64,000 nt of DNA from Chitinophaga agri (GCF_010093065.1 NZ_CP048113.1:4092001-4156000); one strand, 5' to 3'; shown: positions 24,322 through 33,511, numbered from the stretch's first letter. Numbers and translations are program-made. The notes: a model not told the origin generated them from the sequence alone.

Positions 24322-24633
24322 TTAATGAAAATTATGGGCGAAAATTAAATGAAATATTTCATATATTCTTATCATGATGACAGCTTTATTGTTAACGGAT
24401 CTTAAATATCGGAAGATAGCTGCATCACCAGGGGAACAGCAGTATTGTCAGATGCCACTAATGCAATGGCGGTGCATATTGCCGCCTTTTGCATCACCAG
24501 CTATAACGGGCGGCCGGATCAGTTCAAGGGGGTTTATCCTATCAGAACCAGCAGGATTAGTACTAATACTATCATGAAGAAAGCGTCCACCATCGGCGGA
24601 CGCTTTCTTTTCACATGAACAACATTATTCTAA
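24322..24633. other. Intergenic region (312 bp)
   Basis: Between the divergent-facing lipoprotein start and the end of hxlA. It holds the terminator hairpin at 24579-24607; no promoter or coding sequence was convincing (the 24374-24577 frame looks spurious). Confidence 0.3.
24579..24607 (-). terminator. Hairpin behind hxlA
   Basis: GAAAGCGTCC (24579-24588) pairs perfectly with GGACGCTTTC (24598-24607), 9-nt loop; on the reverse strand it lies 27 bp after the hxlA stop. The T run is weak. Confidence 0.55.
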
Positions 24634-25266
24634 TTAAGCAGCGTCAATTGCCTCACGCAGTGCTTTTGCAGCAGCAGCAGGATCCTGTGCTGCATAGATA
24701 GCTGCTCCGGCTACTGCTACCTGTGCACCGGCTTTGACCACAGCCTGTACGTTCTGCAGATTCACACCACCAGCAATAGATACAGGCGTGTTAGCAGTTG
24801 CAGCTTCGTCGATCAGTACCTGGATAGAATATCCAGGTGTCCACTGTTCGTCCAGACCAGCGTGCAGTTCTACGAACTGTGCGCCCAGAGCGGTAGCTTC
24901 TCTTGCCCTGCTTACACGATCAGGTGCACCGATCGTATCTACCACTACACCTTTACCATGTGCTTTTGCTGCTTTCACGGCACCTGCTATCGTTGCATTA
25001 CCTGCAACACCTAATACCGTTACCAGGTCAGCACCGGCCTTGAATGCGATATCCGCTTCCAGTTCACCGGCATCCGCTGTTTTCAGATCTGCAAATACGA
25101 TTTTATCAGGATGTGCTTTTTTCATTGCGGTGATAACACCCACACCCATATTCTTGATCAGTGGTGTACCCAGTTCTATGATATCTACATAAGGTGCTAC
25201 TTTTTCCGCCAGCGCCAATGCTTCGTCTGTAGTTAGCAAGTCGATTGCCACTTGTAATTTTGCCAT
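24634..25266 (-). CDS. hxlA: 3-hexulose-6-phosphate synthase
   Basis: A 210-residue (beta/alpha)8 enzyme of the OMP-decarboxylase superfamily; it condenses formaldehyde with D-ribulose 5-phosphate to give D-arabino-3-hexulose 6-phosphate, the first step of the ribulose monophosphate pathway. Visible signatures: VAIDLLTTDEAL, VDIIELGTPLI, the catalytic D-x-K-x-x-D in FADLKTADAGE (Asp60, Lys62, Asp65), and SIAGGVNLQNV near the phosphate site. Full length. The isomerase gene is 24 bp upstream on the same strand. In an organism without methanol dehydrogenase nearby this pair most likely detoxifies formaldehyde, or runs in reverse to supply ribulose 5-phosphate. Confidence 0.95.
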   Translation of the reverse strand: MAKLQVAIDLLTTDEALALAEKVAPYVDIIELGTPLIKNMGVGVITAMKKAHPDKIVFADLKTADAGELEADIAFKAGADLVTVLGVAGNATIAGAVKAAKAHGKGVVVDTIGAPDRVSRAREATALGAQFVELHAGLDEQWTPGYSIQVLIDEAATANTPVSIAGGVNLQNVQAVVKAGAQVAVAGAAIYAAQDPAAAAKALREAIDAA

Positions 25267-25290
25267 ATATTTTCTTGTTATTTTTCCAGT

Positions 25291-25875
25291 TTATTCCATG
25301 TTAGCATGACGTTTCCATACTTCCTCAGCCGGAGCGTCTGTTAGTTTCCACATTGCCTGAAACAAGGCATCTGTGATGATCAATACACTTTGTTCAAACA
25401 GGCTACCTGCATATTGACGGGAAATAGCTCCCTGAAAGTCCTGTTTCTGCGCAGCCGGTATTAATAACACGAGTCGCGAGACGGCAGCCAGTGGAGAGGA
25501 TGCCGTTGTAGACAGTGATGCCACAACAGCACCTGCAGCATGTGCCTTCTCAGCTGCTTTTACAATTGTGCTGGTAGTACCCGAACCCGATGCTGCCAGT
25601 AAAACATCTCCCTTCAGTATGGCGGGTGTGGTGGTTTCACCGACTACATGTACTGTCAGTCCCAGGTGCATCAGGCGCATAGCGGCGGCTTTCATCATGA
25701 GCCCTGTTCTGCCGGCGCCTATCACGAAAATCCGGTTGGCATCCTGTAATAACAACGCCAGTGCAGCGATATCGCTAACAACTACCTGTTTCGCCAATTG
25801 TGCATTCTCTTCCAATATCATCGGCAGATCAGCGGTCAAACTCTTTTCCAATGCGTCTTTCTCAAATGCAAACAT
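25291..25875 (-). CDS. hxlB: 6-phospho-3-hexuloisomerase
   Basis: A 194-residue SIS-domain isomerase that converts the hexulose phosphate made by HxlA to fructose 6-phosphate. SIS landmarks are FVIGAGRTGLMMKAAAMRL, GETTTPAI, LLAASGSGTTSTIV and ISRQYAGSLFEQSVL. The length matches the family. A reverse-strand -7 match (25895-25902) lies 19 bp before the ATG, and the divergent AraC regulator gene is next. First gene of the hxlB-hxlA transcript. Confidence 0.94.
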   Translation of the reverse strand: MFAFEKDALEKSLTADLPMILEENAQLAKQVVVSDIAALALLLQDANRIFVIGAGRTGLMMKAAAMRLMHLGLTVHVVGETTTPAILKGDVLLAASGSGTTSTIVKAAEKAHAAGAVVASLSTTASSPLAAVSRLVLLIPAAQKQDFQGAISRQYAGSLFEQSVLIITDALFQAMWKLTDAPAEEVWKRHANME

Positions 25876-25894
25876 CTCTTTCTGTTTTCGGATA

Positions 25895-25902
25895 CAAAGT
25901 TA
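25895..25902 (-). promoter_or_regulatory. -7 promoter element of hxlBA
   Basis: CAAAGTTA on the plus strand reads TAACTTTG on the reverse strand, an exact TAnnTTTG match at a suitable distance from the hxlB start. No clear -33 box, as expected for an activator-dependent promoter. Confidence 0.5.
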
Positions 25903-25944
25903 CCTGCCAGCGGACTGTTCGCTTTACACTATCCGCTCAATCAA

Positions 25945-25990
25945 TGGGACAATCAGGAAATCCAAAGCCACGACCAGCCTGATTGTCCCA
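25945..25990. promoter_or_regulatory. Candidate operator between hxlBA and the AraC regulator
   Basis: Perfect 13-bp inverted repeat: TGGGACAATCAGG at 25945-25957 and its complement at 25978-25990, 20 bp apart. It is centred about 70 bp upstream of the hxlB -7 box and about 90 bp upstream of the araC-type start, a good place for the divergent regulator to bind. A looser third copy (TGGGCAAATTATCC) follows at about 25997. Confidence 0.55.
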
Positions 25991-26059
25991 TGTAATGGGC
26001 AAATTATCCAATGCAGACGTCGTACCTTTACATACTGTTAATTGAAAAGCGTGTTGGTT

Positions 26060-26926
26060 ATGTTGGAACAAGAGAACAGGTCACAATTAGATCAGACTTT
26101 ATTATATATCAGAAATCTCGATAGCTGTCCTCCCAGCTATTTGTATGATGCGGCCAGAAAAGACTTCTTTGAAGTGTTATGGCTACAGGATGAATATCCC
26201 TTACATCAGGTGGCACCTGAACTGGCTACCGTCAAAGGGCACTGGGTATACCTGATGCCTCCTTACCGGGTGCACCAGTTGAACAAGGCGGGGAAGAAGG
26301 GGATCTTATTCTCCTTTAAACGGGAATTGCTGGAAGAAGAGGATAAAGAATTTGCACTTGACGTATTCAGGGTGTTCAATGTCAGCGGGGAATTTACCAC
26401 CATGCGGCTTACGCCCAATATGGTAGAACGGCTGGAGAAAGTATACGAGCTGCTGGATGCGGAATACCGGGACAATTCCGGTAACCTGGCAATGATCAAA
26501 TCGCTGTTAAAAGTCTTTCTGCTTCATCTGATCAAAATGAAGAAAGAAGAATTTACAACACTGGACATCAACCAGAAACGCGCCTATGAGTTTTTGCTAT
26601 TGCTGGAAGATCATTATATCGACGAAAGGAATATGCAGTTTTATGCAGATAAGTTAGGTATCAGCGCCAAACGTCTTAACCAGGTACTAAAAGAAGTGCT
26701 CAACCAGACCGGCGTTCAGTTACTGCATGACCGGCTGATATTAGAGGCTAAGCGCCAGATCATACACAGTGAAAACAGCATTAAGGAGGTGGCGTGGTTA
26801 TTAGGATTTAAAGATCGTCCCTATTTCAGCCGCTTTTTTAAAGTACATACGGGACAAACACCCGAGGCTTTCCAGAAACAGGTGAAGCATCATATAGATA
26901 CGTTGTTGAATACGCTGGTCGGCTGA
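26060..26926 (+). CDS. AraC-family transcriptional regulator (divergent from hxlBA)
   Basis: About 288 residues from the ATG at 26060 (MLEQENRSQ); a TTG six codons upstream is less likely. The N-terminal half (about 1-170) is a cupin-like sensing domain with KGHWVYLMPPYRVHQL and FSFKREL; the C-terminal AraC double helix-turn-helix spans about 190-280 with FYADKLGISAKRLNQVLKE and the second helix IKEVAWLLGFKDRPYFSRFF. Divergent orientation and the inverted repeat between the genes make it the likely controller of hxlBA. The signal could be formaldehyde or a sugar phosphate. Confidence 0.9.
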   Translation: MLEQENRSQLDQTLLYIRNLDSCPPSYLYDAARKDFFEVLWLQDEYPLHQVAPELATVKGHWVYLMPPYRVHQLNKAGKKGILFSFKRELLEEEDKEFALDVFRVFNVSGEFTTMRLTPNMVERLEKVYELLDAEYRDNSGNLAMIKSLLKVFLLHLIKMKKEEFTTLDINQKRAYEFLLLLEDHYIDERNMQFYADKLGISAKRLNQVLKEVLNQTGVQLLHDRLILEAKRQIIHSENSIKEVAWLLGFKDRPYFSRFFKVHTGQTPEAFQKQVKHHIDTLLNTLVG

Positions 26927-27071
26927 CACGCGGTAATGCTATCTATTCTCCGAACCTCCCCGGGGGAACAGGTGATCATCAGCCTAAATGGGAACGATCG
27001 TTAATAAGCATAGAACAGGCGTTCAAGATGATCACATTAGCCCTTTTCAGGCTGATAACGGGCAAAAAGAA

Positions 27072-27097
27072 ACCGAAGAGGAATGATCCCCTTCGGT
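27072..27097 (-). terminator. Terminator of the DUF1349 gene
   Basis: 11-bp stem with one mismatch (ACCGAAGAGGA 27072-27082 / 27087-27097), followed on the reverse strand by TTTCTTTTTG. Confidence 0.65.
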
Positions 27098-27133
27098 AGT
27101 GCAAAGGCGCTTGCCAGCCTTATATTTTATGCT

Positions 27134-27787
27134 TTACTTCTCCGCATGCGCCTTCAGCCATTGCAGTCTGCGCTGATCAGGAAGATGTTTTACTGTAAAG
27201 CTTTCAAATTTGGCCTCAAACCCTTGTCCGTCGGGAGAAGCAGCCATTAAACCGACCATCACCGGATGGTTGTCAGCCAGTGGGGCATTACGTGTAAGGA
27301 TATAGTTCACATCATCAAGGGAATAATAGAACTCAATAGCATCCAGTCTTCTCACTGCCTTTATCCAGATGAACGGCGGTACCTTTTCCAGCTGGTTAAC
27401 GCTCCAGTCGCTGGACGTGTGGGTCACTACAGTACTTACGTTCAGTTTACCATCCACGAATTCCACACCGCTTTTGATATAGTTCTGGTGATCGGTACGG
27501 ATCATCAGTCCCATTTGGTCGAATCTGGCCTTGTAATCGCCCGTCAGTTTTACTTTCACCTCAAATTCACCACCGTACGTCGTGTAATAGAACGGGGCAT
27601 CATCGACCGTGAATCCGTAATGAGATATACGCCAGTAGTCCGTCTGCGGCGTAACGAACATGGTCAGCGTCTTATTATTGATCTTCCAGCTGGCCGGTTC
27701 ATTATACCATTGCATTTTCTCCAGCGTTTGTGCTGATACGGCCTGAGTGCCTGCCAGCATCAGCAGACCTAAAATTATCCTCTTCAT
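27134..27787 (-). CDS. Exported DUF1349 (concanavalin-like) protein
   Basis: About 217 residues from the ATG at 27787 (MKRIILGLLMLAG), two codons after an alternative ATG; the signal peptide ends at VSAQ. The mature part is one DUF1349 beta-jelly-roll: WKINNKTLTMFVTPQTDYWR, GGEFEVKVKLTG, FDQMGLMIRTDHQNYIKSGVE, FIWIKAVRRLDAIEFYYSLD and MVGLMAASPDGQGFEAKFE. The family is related to lectin-like folds and its activity is unproven. Divergent from a LuxR regulator, with a shared palindrome. Confidence 0.88.
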   Translation of the reverse strand: MKRIILGLLMLAGTQAVSAQTLEKMQWYNEPASWKINNKTLTMFVTPQTDYWRISHYGFTVDDAPFYYTTYGGEFEVKVKLTGDYKARFDQMGLMIRTDHQNYIKSGVEFVDGKLNVSTVVTHTSSDWSVNQLEKVPPFIWIKAVRRLDAIEFYYSLDDVNYILTRNAPLADNHPVMVGLMAASPDGQGFEAKFESFTVKHLPDQRRLQWLKAHAEK

Positions 27788-27828
27788 GTACATAGTAATT
27801 TTAAATATAAATAACCATGCCGGTTACC

Positions 27829-27844
27829 TACCTTTACAAAGGTA
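27829..27844. promoter_or_regulatory. Palindrome overlapping divergent -7 boxes
   Basis: TACCTTT-ac-AAAGGTA is a perfect 7-bp inverted repeat. Its right half overlaps CAAAGGTA (27837-27844), an exact reverse-strand -7 box for the DUF1349 gene, and its left half is a 7/8 -7 match for the LuxR-type gene. One regulator bound here could control both. Confidence 0.5.
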
Positions 27845-27893
27845 AACAGCTGCCTACTAAGGCACAATGGTTAAAAATAACCATATAACAAAG

Positions 27894-28655
27894 ATGAATG
27901 TATTTGAGACGCTCAATGCCAACTTACTGACACAGCCATTCGCTGGTCAGGACACAGCCGCTATACTCAATCAATGCCAGTGGATCTCCGCCATGTACGC
28001 CAAAGTGGAAAATGCCATCAGTGTACTCAGTGATCTGAAAAATAACAAAAGCTATATCTACAGTGGTCATATTGCCACCGCGCTGGGACTGACCTATAGT
28101 CAGGATATGCGGGAGATCAATTCCATCTGGGAAGATGAGATCTTCAACAGGATACACCCCGACCACCTGGTAGGGAAGCACCTTATGGAACTGAAATTCT
28201 TTCATCTGCTAAAAGGACTTCCCCTGTCCGAAAGATGCGACTACCAGGTAAATAGCTATCTGCAGATGCGGAATCAATACGAGGAATATATGTCAGTTCA
28301 ACACCGTATGTTCTATCTGCATAGCAGTAACGACGGGAGTGTTAATCTGGCACTATGCCTGTATAATTTCGGAATATCACCACTGCCGGTGGATAAATAC
28401 CAGGGGGCCATTGTAAATATGCGGTCAGGTAAAGTGATGGTATCCGACAATCAGCAGTTCAGCGATATCCTTTCCTTCAGGGAAAAGGAGTTACTACAAC
28501 TGGTGAAAAACGGGAAGAGTAGTAAGGAGATCGCCACGATATTGTCCATCAGCATTAATACGGTGAACAGGCACCGCCAGAACATACTGGAGAAACTCCA
28601 TGTGAAGAATTCCTTTGAGGCGTGCAAGATAGCGGAGGCGATCGAGCTGTTGTGA
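27894..28655 (+). CDS. LuxR-family transcriptional regulator
   Basis: About 253 residues from the ATG at 27894 (MNVFETLNANLL; the frame also has an ATG at 27867). The N-terminal part (about 1-180) is a PAS-like sensing region common in Chitinophagaceae, and the C-terminal LuxR helix-turn-helix is clear: FREKELLQLVKNGKSSKEIA followed by TVNRHRQNILEKLHVKN. It has no receiver domain. The divergent DUF1349 gene is the probable target; the shared palindrome at 27829-27844 may be the binding site. Confidence 0.85.
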   Translation: MNVFETLNANLLTQPFAGQDTAAILNQCQWISAMYAKVENAISVLSDLKNNKSYIYSGHIATALGLTYSQDMREINSIWEDEIFNRIHPDHLVGKHLMELKFFHLLKGLPLSERCDYQVNSYLQMRNQYEEYMSVQHRMFYLHSSNDGSVNLALCLYNFGISPLPVDKYQGAIVNMRSGKVMVSDNQQFSDILSFREKELLQLVKNGKSSKEIATILSISINTVNRHRQNILEKLHVKNSFEACKIAEAIELL

Positions 28656-28775
28656 GCGGGGCTAACGTTATTTCATGCTCATTGAGCTAACCTCCTACCT
28701 AATTTATATTATTTAATATAAAATCTACTCTTTTTTAGTAGTTTAGCTCCTTAATTCATCAACCCGTCCCTTACC

Positions 28776-30680
28776 ATGAAGCTCCAGAAGCGCATCTGTT
28801 CTCATACCAGACTATTTCTCCGTCTGAGTATATTGTTATTCCTATGCTATCCTCGTTCTGTACATGCCCAGAAAAACGATGATAATATAGAACTCGCCAA
28901 CGTAGATGAAACCTACGAATTCCAGTACGATACCCGCCAGAAGCAGGTAACGGTGAAACAAAACCTTTACAAAGATTTTATCTGTAACGGCTTCCGCTCC
29001 GCCATTCCTTTCTCCGAAAGCTATAACGGCCAGGAAGAAATTAAAAATGTGGCGATCACTGTAGACGGGAAAAAAGCAAAAATGATCACACCTTCCTATG
29101 ATTATCTCAACATAGACGAATACTTCTATTCAGATATCAGGGTCTGTCATTTCATGCTGCCATTCACCCGCCAGAACTCCCACAGTGAAGTAACGATAGA
29201 AAAAGAGATCAAAGATCCGCGTTATCTCACGACAGTCTACCTGAACGAAGGTTACGCAGTACAACAAAAGAAGGTCACCGTTATAGTTCCCCGCTGGATG
29301 GATGTTGAAATTCATACTTTCCATTTTGAGGGACAAGACATTACCACCGAAAAAAATTACGACAAGGCTAAAGACGCTGACGTTTATATTTACACTGCTA
29401 AAGTGCTTCCCGCCAGGAAATCAGCATCCATGAGTCCCGGGCCATCCTGGATATACCCACATATCCTCGTGCGTAGCAGATCCGCCAGTTATAAGGACGA
29501 AAAATTCAGCTACTTCAATACAACGAAGGACCTTTACCAGTGGTGCCATAACCTGACCACACAGTTACACCCGGATACGGCAGCACTGGGAGCTAAAGCC
29601 CGTGAGATCACGGCTGGTATCACAGATCCATTTGCCCAGATGAAAGCCATCTTTTACTGGGTAGAAGAGAACATCCGCTATATTGCCTTTGAAGACGGTA
29701 TCGCTGGCTTTAAACCTGATGAATCACATGAGGTAATGAGAAAAAAATATGGCGACTGCAAAGGCATGGCCAATCTCACTAAAGAACTATTGATACGCTG
29801 TGGCCTCGATGCCCGTCTATGCTGGATAGGCACCAATCACATTATGTACGATCACAGCATCCCCTCACTCAGTGCTGACAACCATATGATCTGTGCTGTA
29901 AAGTATAACAACAAATGGTGGTACCTCGACGCTACAGAAAAGTACATGCAACCCGGCATCTACGCAGAACGTATAGCAGGCCGCCAGGTGATGATTGAAG
30001 ACGGAGATAATTGTCTGCTGGAAAATATCCCTGTGGTTACTCCGGAACAGAATATCCGTCTCTTCAAAGAAACGCTGACTATTACCGGGAACAATGTAAG
30101 CGGCAGGATCAAATATCAGTACAACGGCGAAAGCAAATCGGATCTGCTCTACAACGTCAATCTCACTAAGAAAGACAGGGTACAGACGGCGCTTGAGAAG
30201 TACATTACTAATAGCGACAACCACTACAAAATATCCAATGTAACTACCTCTGCACTGGATCAGCGGGATGGCAACCTGGAAGTGAACTTTGATCTCGTAT
30301 ATGAGGATGCGGTGTCAGCGTTCGGAAAAGAGATGTACATTGACATTGACTTTAACAAGGAATATAACAACGCAGCGATCGATACGGTGAAGCGTACTAC
30401 AGATTACCGCTTTAGCACGAAAGCTAATTTTATTACTGAAACAGAACTCATCATTCCGGCCAGTTATAAAACCGTTACATTACCTGAAGATCTGCACATC
30501 ACCACTCCGAATTTCAGCTTCGATATCACCTATAAAACTACTGGTAATAAGATCAGTTACCGGAAACAAATAAAGATCAACAATACCTATCTGGCAAAAG
30601 CCAGCTTTACTGAATGGAACAAGGCCGTTGCTGCACTATCAAAGAAATACCTGGAGCAGATCACCCTTTCCCAACAATAA
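28776..30680 (+). CDS. Exported DUF3857/transglutaminase-like protein
   Basis: A 634-residue protein with a signal peptide ending VHAQ, an N-terminal DUF3857 domain (about 35-250), a transglutaminase-like core (about 270-410) and a beta-rich tail. The catalytic triad can be placed: Cys328 in YGDCKGMANL, His370 in DNHMICAV and Asp385 in WYLDATEKY, so it may be an active cysteine enzyme acting on peptides or cross-links in the periplasm. It is 12 bp ahead of a related gene that has lost this triad. Substrate unknown. Confidence 0.88.
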   Translation: MKLQKRICSHTRLFLRLSILLFLCYPRSVHAQKNDDNIELANVDETYEFQYDTRQKQVTVKQNLYKDFICNGFRSAIPFSESYNGQEEIKNVAITVDGKKAKMITPSYDYLNIDEYFYSDIRVCHFMLPFTRQNSHSEVTIEKEIKDPRYLTTVYLNEGYAVQQKKVTVIVPRWMDVEIHTFHFEGQDITTEKNYDKAKDADVYIYTAKVLPARKSASMSPGPSWIYPHILVRSRSASYKDEKFSYFNTTKDLYQWCHNLTTQLHPDTAALGAKAREITAGITDPFAQMKAIFYWVEENIRYIAFEDGIAGFKPDESHEVMRKKYGDCKGMANLTKELLIRCGLDARLCWIGTNHIMYDHSIPSLSADNHMICAVKYNNKWWYLDATEKYMQPGIYAERIAGRQVMIEDGDNCLLENIPVVTPEQNIRLFKETLTITGNNVSGRIKYQYNGESKSDLLYNVNLTKKDRVQTALEKYITNSDNHYKISNVTTSALDQRDGNLEVNFDLVYEDAVSAFGKEMYIDIDFNKEYNNAAIDTVKRTTDYRFSTKANFITETELIIPASYKTVTLPEDLHITTPNFSFDITYKTTGNKISYRKQIKINNTYLAKASFTEWNKAVAALSKKYLEQITLSQQ

Positions 30681-30692
30681 ATCCTCTAACCT

Positions 30693-32879
30693 ATGTATAG
30701 CTACAAAATTGTATTACTTTCTACTCTTCTGCTGAGTACCGCCTATCAGGCTGGCGCTCAGTCCAAACAGGAAAAAAAGTACCAGGAAGATGCCACCCTG
30801 GTAAAACAGGAAATATGGGATGCTAAAGACCCCGCCTTCGCCAGAACAGACATTCCCGAAAAATACAGCAATGAATCGGCTGTCATCATTGCCATGAACT
30901 TCACATTAGGTGCAGATCATAGCCGCCGTCAGGACAATATCGCCGTTACCATGCATGAGCGCATCAAGATACAGGATAAAGCGGCATTGGAAGACTACTC
31001 CGAGTTCAGTCTGCAGAAACTGAAAAGCGGTGGATGGGCAAATGGTGTCAGGCTCACCTCTTTCATGGGCATACGCGTCATTAAACCCAATGGACAACAA
31101 CGGGATATTGACATGAACGACGCCGTGAACGTAAAAGATGAACAGAACGACAAAAAACAAAAGATCGCCATCTCGGATCTGCAGGTAGGAGATATTATCG
31201 ACTTCTACGTAAAAATGAATAAAGAAGCGAGCAGCTTTTACGCATCTCCCGATCCACTGGATTATTCAATCGGTGAGAAGTATCCCATGCTGGACTTTTC
31301 ACTGAACGTGCGTGTCGACAAGAGAATGGGCGTATCCTGGCGTTATCTGAATGATGAACAGTCCGCACTTAAACGCAGTCAGGACGGAGATGAATATACA
31401 TTCTCTATTCACAAGACAGACGTTCCCAAGGTAACAGACGAGCGTTGGTTATATGAGCAAAGATCATTACCGACGTTACGCCTGGCCTACAATGGACTCA
31501 AAAGCAGGGAATTCACGAACGGTATGGATGAAGAACGCATCCGTCGTTTCCTGACATACGAGATCATCAGTGTAGGTGCGTCCTATCCTACACTTGGCAG
31601 CATCATAAAAGGCTTTCCTGATGTGCTGGATTACTTTGCAACAAAAGCAGGTGTAAAGCAAAGAGATATGGATAAACGGACCATCGCAGAACTGGCTTAC
31701 TATTACATCAGGTACGCATCTCTTTACAAAGAGACTTCAATAAGCCCCTCTATAGAAGTAGGACAGGCAAGAAAGACCTATTCTCCCCGTGAGCATTATA
31801 CCGCCAACGTATTCAGGCAACTGCTGAACCGCTATGACATTCCAACTGAACTGGCGGCTACGGTACCACGCAGCGTAGGAACCCTGCAGGATGTAGTCTC
31901 CCTGGACGATCTGAGCTACTTCATCATCGCCTATCCCGGAGATAAACCGATGTATTGCTCCATGGGCAGCATGCTCAGTTACCCCGATGAATTGTCTCCG
32001 CAAGTGGAGGGACAGCAGGCCTATACGGTAAGCGTAACAGGTAGTTCCAAACAAAAAGACGCCTCATTTAAAAAGATCGCCCTGCCGGTGAGCAGCGCGG
32101 AGCAGAATGCGGATAAAGAAAAGATCAATGTGACCTTTGCAGCCGATAATTTGCAACAGCTGAACATTGACCGCGTTATCCGTGTGACAGGACACTATCG
32201 CTATAGCTATATGGACATGTTACTGTATGAAGATATGCTGCATGAAGAACGCAAAAATCTACATGTCTCTTCATCAATGGACGACGACCTGCTGGCGTAC
32301 GGCCCATACAAAAAAAGAAGCTATGAATATGATGTTGCCTTCAAGAAAGCCCGTAAAGACATGGACGAAACAGTACAGGACAACATATCCAGTGAGTATG
32401 GCACTAAACCCACCGCTGTCACTCATTTTGAGACTCCTGAACTGGGCCTTGAAAAACAGAACAAGCCTTTAACTATCCAGGAATCATTTACCATGGATGG
32501 TTTTGTTAAGAAAGCAGGGAATAACTATATGCTGGATATAGGTAGACTGCTCACCGAACAGATCGCACTGTCACCGGAAGAGCGTAAACGTACCTATGAT
32601 ATCAACATGTCTTTCGCCCGTACTGTGTCATACGACATACTCGTTAATATCCCCCAGGGATATCAGGTGGAAGGTGCGGAAAACCTGAACAAATCTGTTA
32701 ACAACGATGCCGGTTCATTTGAAACCAGCGCCAAAACAGAAGATGGAAAGCTTATACTGACTGTTAAAAAAGTATACAAGCATGCTTATGAACCATCTGC
32801 TAACTGGGAGCAAATGATGTCATTTATGGATGCTGCATCCGATTTTAACAAACAAAAGGTACTGCTGAAGAAGATGTAA
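30693..32879 (+). CDS. Exported DUF3857 protein with degenerate transglutaminase core
   Basis: A 728-residue sister of the preceding gene: signal peptide ending AGAQ, DUF3857 domain (about 60-250: AVTMHERIKIQDKAAL, GVRLTSFMGIRVIKPNGQQR, SDLQVGDIIDFYVKM) and a transglutaminase-like middle (about 320-440). At the positions of the triad in its neighbour it has REHYTANVF, LSYFIIAYPG and MYCSMGS, so Cys, His and Asp are all replaced. It is probably a binding or structural partner. One operon with the preceding gene, closed by a terminator. Confidence 0.85.
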   Translation: MYSYKIVLLSTLLLSTAYQAGAQSKQEKKYQEDATLVKQEIWDAKDPAFARTDIPEKYSNESAVIIAMNFTLGADHSRRQDNIAVTMHERIKIQDKAALEDYSEFSLQKLKSGGWANGVRLTSFMGIRVIKPNGQQRDIDMNDAVNVKDEQNDKKQKIAISDLQVGDIIDFYVKMNKEASSFYASPDPLDYSIGEKYPMLDFSLNVRVDKRMGVSWRYLNDEQSALKRSQDGDEYTFSIHKTDVPKVTDERWLYEQRSLPTLRLAYNGLKSREFTNGMDEERIRRFLTYEIISVGASYPTLGSIIKGFPDVLDYFATKAGVKQRDMDKRTIAELAYYYIRYASLYKETSISPSIEVGQARKTYSPREHYTANVFRQLLNRYDIPTELAATVPRSVGTLQDVVSLDDLSYFIIAYPGDKPMYCSMGSMLSYPDELSPQVEGQQAYTVSVTGSSKQKDASFKKIALPVSSAEQNADKEKINVTFAADNLQQLNIDRVIRVTGHYRYSYMDMLLYEDMLHEERKNLHVSSSMDDDLLAYGPYKKRSYEYDVAFKKARKDMDETVQDNISSEYGTKPTAVTHFETPELGLEKQNKPLTIQESFTMDGFVKKAGNNYMLDIGRLLTEQIALSPEERKRTYDINMSFARTVSYDILVNIPQGYQVEGAENLNKSVNNDAGSFETSAKTEDGKLILTVKKVYKHAYEPSANWEQMMSFMDAASDFNKQKVLLKKM

Positions 32880-32901
32880 TGCCGGTATCAAAGTAGTTAT
32901 C

Positions 32902-32935
32902 ACATCCCATGGTTATTCATGTAGCCATGGGATGT
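32902..32935 (+). terminator. Terminator of the DUF3857 operon
   Basis: 11-bp perfect stem ACATCCCATGG (32902-32912) / complement (32925-32935), 12-nt loop, then TGTTTCTT. Confidence 0.65.
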
Positions 32936-32995
32936 TGTTTCTTAGAAGTAGTCTATATAAATATGTATTTTCAGTCTTTTGTTTATTTTTAACGC

Positions 32996-33511
32996 ATGCG
33001 ATATAAGATGCTGGCATCCCTGCCTGTCTATGGCGCCCTGCCTGTTGCAATTCCTGACACGTTCTATTCCGTAGGCTTCCCGGTACAGTTTTTTATAGCT
33101 GATGGAACTGACTGGGTAGGTAACTTCGCGCCAGGTGACACGAACTTTGATGGTGTATATTCATTTCGCCAGTCGGAAAACATTTTAGTCATAGCGGGAG
33201 GAAGCGGGTATGTGATACATCCGGATAGCAAAACCGCTGTTGCATCATGCGGGTCAGACATTGAGAATCTGTTTGTACTGGAAGATGGGAGAATGGTGTT
33301 GCATCAACGCATGTCATTGATGGTATTCGAAACGGATGGGACATGCTGGAAAACGGCGCGTATTTCCTGGAATGGGTTAAAAGATGTGCATGTTAAGGGG
33401 AATGTGGTGTCAGGATTGGCGATGGCGTATGGTAGTAACTATGATAAGCAGTGGGTTGAATTCAGGTATGACATTGATAGCAGGATATTAACTGGTGGGG
33501 GATATCATTGA
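32996..33511 (+). CDS. Hypothetical cytoplasmic protein (171 aa)
   Basis: I do not recognise this protein. It has no signal peptide and looks beta-rich, with short repeating strand-turn units (ENILVIAGGSGYVIHPDSKT, NLFVLEDGRMVLHQRMSLMV, VHVKGNVVSGLAMAYGS), as in part of a beta-propeller. Two cysteines (ASCGSD, DGTCWK). Base composition is similar to its neighbours. It stands alone between two terminators. Immunity-type proteins can look like this, but there is no toxin nearby. Confidence 0.6.
   Translation: MRYKMLASLPVYGALPVAIPDTFYSVGFPVQFFIADGTDWVGNFAPGDTNFDGVYSFRQSENILVIAGGSGYVIHPDSKTAVASCGSDIENLFVLEDGRMVLHQRMSLMVFETDGTCWKTARISWNGLKDVHVKGNVVSGLAMAYGSNYDKQWVEFRYDIDSRILTGGGYH

Noticed and set aside
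24374..24577. 67-codon frame between the lipoprotein and hxlA
   Set aside because: Low-complexity, no conserved pattern, and it overlaps the arm of the terminator hairpin.
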